The translations under genes and the position numbers were made by a program. Shown piece after piece: positions 8,142-15,761 of a DNA stretch of 28,363 nucleotides. Below the pieces are notes generated by a model. The model did no database searches. It was not told the origin of the DNA and worked only from the letters and a program-made list of their open reading frames with translations. How positions within the stretch are numbered: the first letter of the stretch is position 1; each line of letters opens with the position of its first letter. This DNA is from Halanaerobium sp041694515. GTDB lineage: Bacteria > Bacillota > Halanaerobiia > Halanaerobiales > Halanaerobiaceae. The DNA is taken from assembly GCA_041694515.1 (NCBI GenBank), contig JASMSZ010000137.1, forward strand, positions 1 to 28,363, in the 5' to 3' direction.

Positions 8142-8172
8142 AAAAAACCCTCAGCACCTAAAGCACTGAGGG
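8142..8172 (-). terminator. Intrinsic terminator after rpmA
   Basis: On the minus strand a near-perfect 11-bp stem (CCCTCAGTGCT with GGTGCTGAGGG, including a few G-T pairs) carries a TTA loop (stem 8148-8172) and is followed by six T residues (8142-8147). It lies 16 bases past the rpmA stop and should end the rplU-rpmA transcript. Confidence 0.92.
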
Positions 8173-8188
8173 ATATTATACAATAATA

Positions 8189-8467
8189 TTAGTTAGCAAT
8201 AGCTGCTACCTGATCTTCTGTATACACACTGATTTGACGATTCTTTTTACCTTTTCTTTCAAATTTAACAAAACCGTCAACCTTGGAGAATAAAGTATCA
8301 TCACTACCACGGCCAACATTCAAACCTGGCTTAAATTTAGTACCTCTCTGACGCACTAAAATACTACCAGCTGATACAAATTCGCCGTCAAATTCCTTAA
8401 CACCAAGTCGTTTCGATTCACTATCACGACCATTCCGGGAACTACCAACACCCTTCTTCTGGGACAT
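8189..8467 (-). CDS. rpmA: 50S ribosomal protein L27
   Basis: L27 sits near the peptidyl-transferase centre, with its N-terminal tail reaching the tRNA acceptor ends. The 92-residue product starts MSQKKGVGSSRNGRDSESK, essentially the mature L27 end (commonly AHKKG...) with Ser and Gln in place of Ala and His. There is no cleavable extension, and an in-frame TAA stands directly before the ATG, so none is hidden upstream. A strong GGGGTGGAG ribosome site precedes it. It is the second gene of the rplU-rpmA unit. Confidence 0.97.
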   Translation of the reverse strand: MSQKKGVGSSRNGRDSESKRLGVKEFDGEFVSAGSILVRQRGTKFKPGLNVGRGSDDTLFSKVDGFVKFERKGKKNRQISVYTEDQVAAIAN

Positions 8468-8517
8468 TTAACTCCACCCCCTTAGAAAATAAATTTTTAA
8501 ATATTTATAAGTTAAAT

Positions 8518-8549
8518 ATTAGCATTAATGAACTAATATTTATGCTAAT
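8518..8549. repeat. AT-rich inverted repeat between rplU and rpmA
   Basis: ATTAGCAT (8518-8525) and ATGCTAAT (8542-8549) are perfect 8-base inverted arms around a 16-base loop, in the short spacer where other Firmicutes carry the prp gene. It could form a weak hairpin in the transcript. No T-run follows, so it is not a terminator. Confidence 0.45.
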
Positions 8550-8566
8550 TTCTATAATTTATAAAA

Positions 8567-8878
8567 TTAAGCATTAATATCTTCGATTAAAACTCTAGTG
8601 TAAGGCTGTCTGTGACCGGTTTTCTTGCGATATCTGATCTTTGGCTTATATTTAAAAACAACAATCTTCTTATTCTTACCCTGTTCGATTACCTTTCCCT
8701 TAACAGAAGCTCCATCAAGCATTGGAGAACCTGCTTTAAGACCATTATTATCAGCAAAAGCTAAAACCTGATCAAATTCTACGTTTTCGCCTTCCTCAGC
8801 AGAAAGCTTTTCAATTTTAATTATTTGACCTTCTTCAACGCGGTATTGTTTACCGCCAGTTTTAATAATAGCGTACAT
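8567..8878 (-). CDS. rplU: 50S ribosomal protein L21
   Basis: This 23S-rRNA-binding protein of the large subunit has the normal length of 103 residues. The start MYAIIKTGGKQYRVEEGQ and the C-terminal block YRKKTGHRQPYTRVLIEDI are diagnostic. It is the first gene of a two-gene unit with rpmA, preceded by a structured leader and a strong promoter. The ribosome site GGGGGGTG lies about nine bases before the ATG at the end of the leader, so it could be masked by leader folding. Confidence 0.97.
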   Translation of the reverse strand: MYAIIKTGGKQYRVEEGQIIKIEKLSAEEGENVEFDQVLAFADNNGLKAGSPMLDGASVKGKVIEQGKNKKIVVFKYKPKIRYRKKTGHRQPYTRVLIEDINA

Positions 8879-9001
8879 TATATGTTACACCCCCCTTACC
8901 TCAGACTCGCCGGATGAGGCACCCTTTATTGCAAGAGATTTGTCAGCCTGTACCGTGCGGTTTTGGCACCTTCAAAATGAAGGCTGGATAAATAACTCCA
9001 G
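8879..9001 (-). ncRNA. Probable L21 leader RNA (autoregulatory 5' leader of rplU)
   Basis: Between the promoter and rplU, about 120 bases form a structured leader. Visible helices include CCTTCA-TTT-TGAAGG (8969-8983) and CCTCA...TGAGG (8899-8919), with GGTGCC-type segments in between. The GC content is clearly higher than in the surrounding intergenic DNA. Position and features fit the L21 leader described upstream of rplU in Firmicutes, thought to mediate feedback control by a ribosomal protein. I could not run a covariance search, so the family assignment rests on context and visible stems. Confidence 0.72.
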
Positions 9002-9007
9002 ATATAA

Positions 9008-9036
9008 ATTCTAGCATAAATGGGCCCTTTAGTCAA
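9008..9036 (-). promoter_or_regulatory. Promoter of rplU-rpmA
   Basis: On the minus strand TTGACT (9031-9036) and TAGAAT (9008-9013) are exactly 17 bases apart. Both differ from consensus at one position. The predicted start near 9001 coincides with the beginning of the structured rplU leader. Confidence 0.85.
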
Positions 9037-9177
9037 GGAATTGAACAAAATGAGTTAGTAATAAAAACACTTATACCTAAATTATATTTTTTATTAGCCA
9101 GGAAATTATTCCTAATGGTTTGTTGTGGATAATATTAATAGTTTCATAATTTCCGCTATCAACAAAATTTAACCTTC

Positions 9178-9212
9178 CTGTATTACAGATTGTCCGAAGG
9201 ACATTTTGTTCT
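9178..9212 (+). repeat. 35-bp intergenic double-palindrome repeat, copy 2
   Basis: This copy is nearly identical (34/35) to 1971-2005, with the same two palindromes CTGTATTACAG and TGTCCGAAGGACA and the tail TTTTGTTCT. It begins 34 bases past the stop of rng and keeps the same orientation relative to the upstream minus-strand gene as copy 1. No plus-strand gene feeds into it, so the T-rich tail is not obviously a terminator here. Confidence 0.85.
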
Positions 9213-9245
9213 TGATTTTAAAAAAGATTTAAATTTTTATGCTGA

Positions 9246-10928
9246 TTATGCCAGATGTGCTCTGGCATAAGTTCGATGCATGTCATCAATTATAATCTCA
9301 ACTTCATTATCAACCATATTCCCGGCACCATTAACTATAATAATATAACCATCTATCCGGGCTATACCTGCATTTTGATTGCTGGCATGCTGATCCTCAA
9401 TTTTAACAGTGATTCGATCACCTGCATCTAAATCTAGTATTTCTGGCTGCAGATCCTCTTTACTGCCTTTTTCAATAATCATATCCTCATACTTCAGTTC
9501 TGCATTACCGCTGATAAAAATATCAATCCCAAATTTATCTTCCAGTTCCTGCAGTTTTTCGCCACCGGCTCCAATTAAAACTGCTGCTACTTCTGGATGA
9601 AGTTCTAAAGAAACAGCGGGATATTTCTTTCTGCTGGTAATTTCATCAATTTTACGAATCACTTTCATGGCCACTGTAGACTCTGATAAAACCTTTCCGG
9701 TTCCCCCACAGACAGGACAATCTTTCTGCATTAGAGAGCCAAAACCTTCTCTTACTTTTTTGCGGGTCATCTCCAGCAGTCCCAGCTGAGTAAAGCCTAA
9801 AATAGAAGTCTTAGTTCTATCTTTATCCAGCTCATTTGCCAGCAGATCAGTCACTGACTGCTGATCAGAGTGGTTGTTCATATCGATAAAATCAATTATA
9901 ATTATACCGCCAATATCTCTTAATTTAATCTGACGGGCAATCTCAGCCACAGCCTCTTTATTTGTTTTAACAATTGTATCCTGCAGGTTCTTTTTACCTG
10001 TAAATTTACCTGTATTAACATCAATAGATACTAGAGCCTCTGTTTGATCAATGACCAGATAACCTCCTGATTTAAGCCAGACTTTGCGCTGCAGTAAACT
10101 TTCTATTTCTTTTTCTATATTATATGCAGCCAGAATAGGAATATTGCGCTGATAAAGTGCAATTCTATTCTTTAAATCAGGAGCAAAAACTGAGGTTAAA
10201 TCAATTAATCGCTGGTAATCTTTTTTATCATCTACTACTACTCGATCAATATTTTCATCTAAATAATCTCTAATTAAATTCTTTAGTAAATCTTCTTCCT
10301 GATATAAAATATCTATATCATTTTTTTGAAAAAAATCATTCCGAATTCTCTTCCAAGTTCCCGACAAAAAATTATAATCATTTTGCAGTTTTGTATAGCT
10401 TTCATCACGGGCATTAGTCCTAATTATCAGACCTTCTTTGCCATCTTTTAAATCCTGTGCTATTGACTTTAAGCGTCCCCGCTCTCCATCATCATTGATT
10501 CTGCGTGAAATTCCAATTTTATTATCAGAAGGGATATAAACAAAAAATCTACCTGGAATCGAAATTTTACAGGTAACTTTAGCCCCTTTGGTTCCCATTG
10601 GTTCTTTAACAACCTGAACCATCAACCACTGTCCCGGCTGTAATACATGTTTAACATTCAATTCTTTTTGGCTTAACTTCCTTTTCTGCTCATTACTTAA
10701 AATAGGATATAAATCATTTAAATGAATAAAGGCATTGCGAGCAATTCCAATATCGACAAAAGCTGCCTGCATTCCAGGCAGTACATCCTGCACTCTTCCC
10801 CGATAAACATTACCTGCAATTTTATGATAAGTATCTCTTTCAAAAAATAAGTCTTCCAGCGAATTATTATTTAATAATGCTGCTCGTCTTTCTCTATATT
10901 CCGAATTAATAATTATTTGTCTGCTCAT
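9246..10928 (-). CDS. rng: Ribonuclease E/G family endoribonuclease with C-terminal TRAM domain
   Basis: This is an endonuclease for rRNA maturation and mRNA decay. Of 560 residues, an S1 RNA-binding domain occupies about 37-120. The DNase-I-like catalytic core includes Asp303 (SIDVNTG) and Asp346 (IIDFIDM), and the Zn-link is CPVC at 404-407. These positions happen to equal the numbering of the E. coli RNase E counterparts. A small C-terminal domain (about 497-560, IARIDGYIIIVNGAG) resembles TRAM, an RNA-binding module absent from E. coli RNase G. There is no long degradosome scaffold as in RNase E. The gene starts five bases after the DUF2344 gene, so it is probably cotranscribed with it. 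Confidence 0.95.
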   Translation of the reverse strand: MSRQIIINSEYRERRAALLNNNSLEDLFFERDTYHKIAGNVYRGRVQDVLPGMQAAFVDIGIARNAFIHLNDLYPILSNEQKRKLSQKELNVKHVLQPGQWLMVQVVKEPMGTKGAKVTCKISIPGRFFVYIPSDNKIGISRRINDDGERGRLKSIAQDLKDGKEGLIIRTNARDESYTKLQNDYNFLSGTWKRIRNDFFQKNDIDILYQEEDLLKNLIRDYLDENIDRVVVDDKKDYQRLIDLTSVFAPDLKNRIALYQRNIPILAAYNIEKEIESLLQRKVWLKSGGYLVIDQTEALVSIDVNTGKFTGKKNLQDTIVKTNKEAVAEIARQIKLRDIGGIIIIDFIDMNNHSDQQSVTDLLANELDKDRTKTSILGFTQLGLLEMTRKKVREGFGSLMQKDCPVCGGTGKVLSESTVAMKVIRKIDEITSRKKYPAVSLELHPEVAAVLIGAGGEKLQELEDKFGIDIFISGNAELKYEDMIIEKGSKEDLQPEILDLDAGDRITVKIEDQHASNQNAGIARIDGYIIIVNGAGNMVDNEVEIIIDDMHRTYARAHLA

Positions 10929-10933
10929 CTATC

Positions 10934-11635
10934 TCAACTCCCGATGAATTTTTCTGTATAGGGAGGTTTAAAATTTTCTTCATCTTTAACAAAAACTCCC
11001 TCTCTTACAACCTGTAGAGGTGAAAACTCTTTGATTTCTGAATATTTTTCTCTTAGAGCTCTGTTGAGCTCCTCCGGTCTTACATTTCCTCTACTACCGG
11101 TAACAACTGCAAATTCCCATTTGTTTCTTGCTTTAATTTTTGCAGCGAATATTCTTTCTTTTAAATCTATTTTTCTGTCTGATTTTTTCCTGCGGTGTCT
11201 AACAATCATCATTTCTTCTTGATCCATAAACTCCTCTAACATTTCTTTTTCCTCTTCCAGATTTTTAGCTTCTGTATAATCAAAATTAATAGTATAAATA
11301 GCGGTATCAACTAAAGATGAAAGTGATCTAATATCAGCTGGTATTTTTACCGCCTTTAAAAATCTTAAATCTTTCGGGGAAGCAGAGTTTAAATCAGCCA
11401 GTAATTGTTCTGGCTCCAGATCAACCTCTAACTCCAGATCAAAATATTCTCCTTTACTGATTAACCCAACAGCAAGTGGTGGTCCAATAGCAAGGTTGAT
11501 TCTTGGATTATATCCCTGAGAAAAAGCTGCTGGCAGCTCTGCTCTTCTGATTATTCTCCTTAAAGTTTTAATCACTTCCAGATGCGAAATATACATTAAA
11601 TCTTCTAATTTAGCAAATTTAATTCTGTAATTCAT
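10934..11635 (-). CDS. DUF2344 radical-SAM-linked protein (TIGR03936 type)
   Basis: This conserved protein of unknown function is known as a neighbour of, or fusion to, a particular radical-SAM protein, as here. I take the ATG at 11633-11635 (MNYRIKFAKLEDLMYISHLE, 233 residues), with AGGTGG eight bases upstream. A GTG at 11645-11647 would add four residues. Characteristic segments are YISHLEVIKTLRRIIRRA and FSQGYNPRINLAIGPPLAVGL. The middle (about 120-160) is charged and variable. It overlaps the radical-SAM gene by 17 bases, suggesting translational coupling and a physical partnership. No catalytic motif is recognisable. Confidence 0.9.
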   Translation of the reverse strand: MNYRIKFAKLEDLMYISHLEVIKTLRRIIRRAELPAAFSQGYNPRINLAIGPPLAVGLISKGEYFDLELEVDLEPEQLLADLNSASPKDLRFLKAVKIPADIRSLSSLVDTAIYTINFDYTEAKNLEEEKEMLEEFMDQEEMMIVRHRRKKSDRKIDLKERIFAAKIKARNKWEFAVVTGSRGNVRPEELNRALREKYSEIKEFSPLQVVREGVFVKDEENFKPPYTEKFIGS

Positions 11636-13496
11636 CTCTTCCACCACCTACTAACTCTAAATCAAGTTCAAAATTGCCGCAGACTGAACAGCCATGACAG
11701 TCAGCAGTTCTACAGTCATCAATCAATACTTCCTGCTGGGCATTTTTATATTCTTTTAACAAAAATGATTTGGGAATACCAATATCAATTTTTTCCCAGG
11801 AGAATATTTCTTCTTCTCCTCTTTCTCTTAAATACTCTTCCGGCTGAATATCATTTTCTCTAAAAGCTTCTCCCCAGATCCTGGGCTCAAAGCATTCATG
11901 CCAGCCTTCAAAGCGGCTCCCTTTTTCCCAGGCAGAAACAATAACATCTGCTAAACGCCTGTCTCCCCTGGCAAGCACGCCTTCCAATCGAGAAAGTTCT
12001 GGATCATTCCAGCTAAAAGAAAAACTTCTGCCTTTAATATTATCTCGTAAATAATCATGTTTTTTAATTATTGTCTCTATATCATCCATCTGATGCCACT
12101 GAAAAGGAGTAAAAACCTTGGGCACAAAGGTCGATACACTGACTGAAACTTCAATCCGCCGCATTCGCTGCTTGGTATTCCGGCGAACCTCCTGACCAAG
12201 ATTCCTGATTTTTTTAGCCATTTCTGCAATTCCTCTGACATCTTCCATTGTTTCAGTCGGCAGTCCTATCATAAAATATAGTTTAATTTTAGACCAGCCA
12301 TTTTCAAAGGCAGAACGAGCGGCACTGTAGATATCTTCTTCACTGATATTTTTATTAATCACATCTCTTAAACGCTGCGTTCCTGCTTCTGGAGCAAAAG
12401 TCAAACCTGTTTTACGAACTTTATTAACTTCTTCAGCCAGCTCTACAGAAAACTTATCTACTCTCAGTGAAGATAACGAAACACTGATCATCCGGTCACT
12501 AAATCTTTCAGTCATCTTCTGAACTAGATTTTTGACATCAGTATAATCAACAGTACTGAGAGAAGTTAGAGAAATCTCATCATAACCGGTTGACTTTAGA
12601 GCTTTTTCAGCCAGATCCAGCAGACGCTCAACACTTCTTTCTCTAACAGGTCGATAGGCCATTCCGGCTGCACAAAATCTGCAGCTTCTGGTACAGCCTC
12701 TTGAAATTTCTAAGACAACTCTTTCGTGAACAGTATCTCGATAAGGAACAATAAAGTCAGTTGGATAAAAAGCCTGATCTAAATTCTGAACCACCTGTTT
12801 TTTTACTCTTTCTTTTTCTCCCTCAGCAGAATTCAATGCTAAAATTTCACCATTATTTCCAGATTCCTCACTGTATAAAGAAGGAACATAGACTCCTGGC
12901 ATTTTGTTTAATTTTTTTAAAATCTCACCTTTACTTAAAGCTTTAGCTTTTAAATCTTGATATTCATTTAAAAGCTCTATAATTAAAGATTCCGCTTCTC
13001 CAACAAAAAATAAATCTATAAAATCTGCTATTGGCTCAGAATTAAAAACGGTAGAGCCACCAGCAATTATCAGCGGGTCGTCTTCCTCCCTTTCGGAAGC
13101 ATAAAGGTCAAGTCCACTTAAGTCAAGCATATTTAAAATATTGGTATAACTCATTTCGTACTGTAAGGTAAAACCTAAAATATCAAAATTTTTAATTTCA
13201 TGATAAGATTCCAAGGTATAAAGTGGAATTTCCTCTTCCTTCATTAAATCTTCCATATCCTGCCAGGGAGCATAAACTCTTTCTGCCAGCATGTTTTCTT
13301 CTCTGTTAATTAAATGATATAAAATTTTAAGACCTAGATGAGACATTCCAATTTCATAAACATCTGGAAAAGCAAGGGCTACCTTTAATCTTTCCGGCTT
13401 CCATTTCTTATTAATAGAATTCCATTCATTACCAGTGTATCTTTCTGGACTGGATATTTTATATAAATTTTCTATAATTTTTTTCTTAAATTCCAA
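11619..13496 (-). CDS. B12-binding-type radical SAM protein (TIGR03960 type), function unknown
   Basis: This is a 625-residue radical S-adenosylmethionine enzyme. The first 170 or so residues resemble a cobalamin-binding Rossmann domain (VALAFPDVYEIGMSHLG, GFTLQYEMSYTNIL, AGGSTVFNSEP). The core has the cluster motif CTRSCRFC (Cys268, 272, 275), followed by LSSLRVDKFS and GLTFAPEAGTQRLRD segments. The C-terminus carries a second cysteine group, Cys595, 600, 603 and 606 (C-x4-C-x2-C-x2-C), probably another metal or Fe-S site. The start is TTG with GAGGTGG five bases ahead. It belongs to a family described only as adjacent or fused to DUF2344. The location between rodA and rng suggests an RNA or ribosome role, but that is inference. 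Confidence 0.9.
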   Translation of the reverse strand: MEFKKKIIENLYKISSPERYTGNEWNSINKKWKPERLKVALAFPDVYEIGMSHLGLKILYHLINREENMLAERVYAPWQDMEDLMKEEEIPLYTLESYHEIKNFDILGFTLQYEMSYTNILNMLDLSGLDLYASEREEDDPLIIAGGSTVFNSEPIADFIDLFFVGEAESLIIELLNEYQDLKAKALSKGEILKKLNKMPGVYVPSLYSEESGNNGEILALNSAEGEKERVKKQVVQNLDQAFYPTDFIVPYRDTVHERVVLEISRGCTRSCRFCAAGMAYRPVRERSVERLLDLAEKALKSTGYDEISLTSLSTVDYTDVKNLVQKMTERFSDRMISVSLSSLRVDKFSVELAEEVNKVRKTGLTFAPEAGTQRLRDVINKNISEEDIYSAARSAFENGWSKIKLYFMIGLPTETMEDVRGIAEMAKKIRNLGQEVRRNTKQRMRRIEVSVSVSTFVPKVFTPFQWHQMDDIETIIKKHDYLRDNIKGRSFSFSWNDPELSRLEGVLARGDRRLADVIVSAWEKGSRFEGWHECFEPRIWGEAFRENDIQPEEYLRERGEEEIFSWEKIDIGIPKSFLLKEYKNAQQEVLIDDCRTADCHGCSVCGNFELDLELVGGGRDELQN

Positions 13497-13512
13497 AAAA
13501 CCACCTCAAAGT

Positions 13513-14652
13513 TTAAAACATTAATTTATTTTTTCTTAAGTTTACATTAATTACAATTGCAACTGCAGTCAGTGAGGTCAGCATAAATGTACCTCCATAA
13601 CTGATAAAGGGAAGTGGAATACCGGTAATCGGCATAATTCCCATTGTCATGCCAATGTTTTCTAGAACATGAAATAAAAACATTGCCATTACACCTACCA
13701 CAACTAGATAGCCATAACGATCTCTGGCATTTTCTGCAATATTTAAAAACTGCCAGAGCAAATATAAAAACAACAAAATTACTATCGCCGAACCAATAAA
13801 ACCAAATTCTTCTCCAATTACCGAAAATATAAAATCAGTATGCTTTTCCGGTAAAAAGTTGAGCTGATTTTGAGTACCGGCAAAAAGCCCCTTACCAAAT
13901 GTTCTGCCTGAACCAAGAGCAATAATCGACTGAATAATGTTATAACCACTGCCGTGAGGATCTATATTGGGATTAATAAATACAATTAATCTATTTAGCT
14001 GATACTCTTTTAAAAAAGGAAGTGGAGTTTCCAGCGTAACATGAGCAGTTATAACTGAAATGACAAATAAAAACCCGCCTCCAAACACTGCCGCCATATA
14101 CTTGAAATTTCCACCACCAGCAAAAAGCATTACCAGATAGATAAAAAATAAAACTAAGGCAGTCCCTAAATCATTCTGTAAAATTACCAGAGCAAAAGGA
14201 ATAAATGCTATAATTGAAGGTAAAAACATCCCCTTTAAATAGCCCATATCATCAGAATTATTGTCAATCACAGCCGCCAGGACTAAAATCAACATAATTT
14301 TTGATAATTCTGAAGTCTGAAGATTAAAAGCACCAATACTTATCCAGTGTGCACCTCCCGAAACACCACGACCAAAAAATATTGTTGCGGTTAACATAAC
14401 CAGCATTGCAGCATAAATTACAGCTGCATATTCTTTAAAAATTCTGTAATCAAAAGCCTGCAAGATAAAAATCACGAGCAGCCCCAGTACAACTGAGACT
14501 GCCTGTTTTTGTAGAAATCTTAAAGCACCATTATTCATCTGATTAATTTCAACAGCAGAACTAATACTTATAAAACCAATAATAATTAACAGCACCACAG
14601 CAAGTGGGACATTAAAATTTAAATAGCGCAGAAATTTTTTATTCCAGTTCAT
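13513..14652 (-). CDS. rodA: Rod-shape-determining SEDS glycosyltransferase RodA
   Basis: This polytopic membrane peptidoglycan polymerase works with a class B PBP, here probably the mrdA product, in elongation. The 379 residues contain about ten hydrophobic helices and SEDS signatures: GGAHWISIG, ILQNDLGTAL, GSGYNIIQSIIALGSG, LPEKHTDFIFSVIGEEFG with the catalytic-position Asp273, and MPITGIPLPFISYGGT. The ILQNDLGTAL/GSGYN wording and the cluster context favour RodA over FtsW or SpoVE. GAGGGG lies seven bases before the ATG. It follows minE by 15 bases and precedes the radical-SAM gene by 16. Confidence 0.94.
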   Translation of the reverse strand: MNWNKKFLRYLNFNVPLAVVLLIIIGFISISSAVEINQMNNGALRFLQKQAVSVVLGLLVIFILQAFDYRIFKEYAAVIYAAMLVMLTATIFFGRGVSGGAHWISIGAFNLQTSELSKIMLILVLAAVIDNNSDDMGYLKGMFLPSIIAFIPFALVILQNDLGTALVLFFIYLVMLFAGGGNFKYMAAVFGGGFLFVISVITAHVTLETPLPFLKEYQLNRLIVFINPNIDPHGSGYNIIQSIIALGSGRTFGKGLFAGTQNQLNFLPEKHTDFIFSVIGEEFGFIGSAIVILLFLYLLWQFLNIAENARDRYGYLVVVGVMAMFLFHVLENIGMTMGIMPITGIPLPFISYGGTFMLTSLTAVAIVINVNLRKNKLMF

Positions 14653-14667
14653 TATGAAACAACCCCT

Positions 14668-14925
14668 CTATTTTGAACCCTTGAGGGGAAAATTTGCAAC
14701 CAGGGCTGTCATATCATCTTCGCGTCTGACATCCATTTCAATTTTTTGAGAATCGACATCTATATATTTACTTAAAACCTCTATTAATTCATCCCGCATT
14801 GCATCCATCTCATCTGGAGTTAGTTTTACTCTATCCTGAACAAGTACAAATTGTAATCTTTCCTTGGCCACACTCTTGCTTTTTTTATCATCACTTTTCA
14901 AACCAAGCCATTTTAATATATCGAT
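14668..14925 (-). CDS. minE: Division-site topological factor MinE (non-canonical start suspected)
   Basis: MinE stimulates the MinD ATPase and drives Min oscillation or gradients. The core VAKERLQFVLVQDRVKLTPDEM and the C-terminal dimerisation domain are clear. The first ATG/GTG/TTG after the minD stop is TTG at 14899-14901, but the preceding in-frame codons read IDILKWLGL, which matches the membrane-targeting helix expected at a MinE N-terminus. The ribosome site GGGGGGAG (14930-14937) is well placed for the ATC codon at 14923-14925, not for the TTG about 30 bases away. I therefore start the gene at ATC, giving 85 residues; the conservative alternative is TTG and 77 residues. The minE frame is the same as that of minD, directly after its TAA. 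Confidence 0.88.
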   Translation of the reverse strand: MDILKWLGLKSDDKKSKSVAKERLQFVLVQDRVKLTPDEMDAMRDELIEVLSKYIDVDSQKIEMDVRREDDMTALVANFPLKGSK

Positions 14926-14943
14926 TTTACTCCCCCCTTTATC

Positions 14944-15738
14944 TTAAGATAAACCAACTAATTTTTTGAATCTGCTTATAAAACTATCTTTTTCTAATTT
15001 CATCATTGGAAGCTCTTCCCCCATAATTCTGCGGGCAATATTGCGATATGCCTGCCCTGCTTTAGCGTTATCGTTTAAAGCAATAGGTTCACCTCTGTTG
15101 GTGGAAACAACAATCCCTTCATCTTCTGGTACAATACCAATTAAATCAATGGCAAGAATTTCTATCATATCTTCAATACCCATCATATCTCCACGTTCAA
15201 CCATATCTGCTCTAATCCTGTTGATGATTACCTCTGGATCACGCAGTCCTTCCGCCTCCAGTAAACCAATAATTCTATCAGCATCTCGAACAGCAGATAT
15301 TTCTGGAGTAGTAACAATTATGGCTCTATCTGCTCCAGCAATTGCATTTTTGAAACCCTGCTCTATTCCAGCTGGTGAATCAACAACAATATAGTCCATA
15401 TCTTCTTTTAACTTCTCAATTAGTTCTTTCATCTGAAAAGGAGTTACAGAAGTTTTATCTCTTGTTTGAGCAGCTGGTAAGAGATATAAACCATCATAAC
15501 GCTTATCTCTAATCATTGCCTGCTCCAATCGGCAGTTATTCTCTACAACATCAACAATATCATAAACAATTCTGTTTTCAAGGCCCATGACAACATCCAA
15601 ATTTCTCAAACCAATATCAGCATCAATTAAACATACTTTATTACCATGCATTGCCAGTGCAGTACCAATATTAGCTGAAGAAGTAGTTTTACCTACTCCA
15701 CCTTTACCTGAAGTAATAACAATCGTTTTTCCTGCCAA
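14944..15738 (-). CDS. minD: Septum-site determining ATPase MinD
   Basis: This is a peripheral-membrane ParA/MinD-type ATPase that recruits MinC to block polar division. Of 264 residues, the deviant Walker A motif is GKGGVGKTT (signature Lys11 and Lys16), with switch residues in LIDADIGLRNLD and VDSPAGIEQG. The C-terminal amphipathic membrane anchor is visible as FISRFKKLVG. Length and motifs are normal. It sits between minC (23 bases upstream) and minE (same frame, separated by a stop). Confidence 0.97.
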   Translation of the reverse strand: MAGKTIVITSGKGGVGKTTSSANIGTALAMHGNKVCLIDADIGLRNLDVVMGLENRIVYDIVDVVENNCRLEQAMIRDKRYDGLYLLPAAQTRDKTSVTPFQMKELIEKLKEDMDYIVVDSPAGIEQGFKNAIAGADRAIIVTTPEISAVRDADRIIGLLEAEGLRDPEVIINRIRADMVERGDMMGIEDMIEILAIDLIGIVPEDEGIVVSTNRGEPIALNDNAKAGQAYRNIARRIMGEELPMMKLEKDSFISRFKKLVGLS

Positions 15739-15761
15739 GTTTCATCCCTCCTGGGTTTATA

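Noticed and set aside
14966..15394. Long plus-strand open frame opposite minD (142 codons).
   Set aside because: It is low-complexity Ser/Ile-rich and exactly antisense to the well-supported minD, with no ribosome site; a shadow of minD codon usage. The same applies to 15587-15967.
14668..15738. A MinD-MinE fusion, since both are in one frame.
   Set aside because: A clear TAA separates them and a ribosome site lies between; separate proteins are the simpler reading. Read-through is kept only as an alternative in the minE finding.
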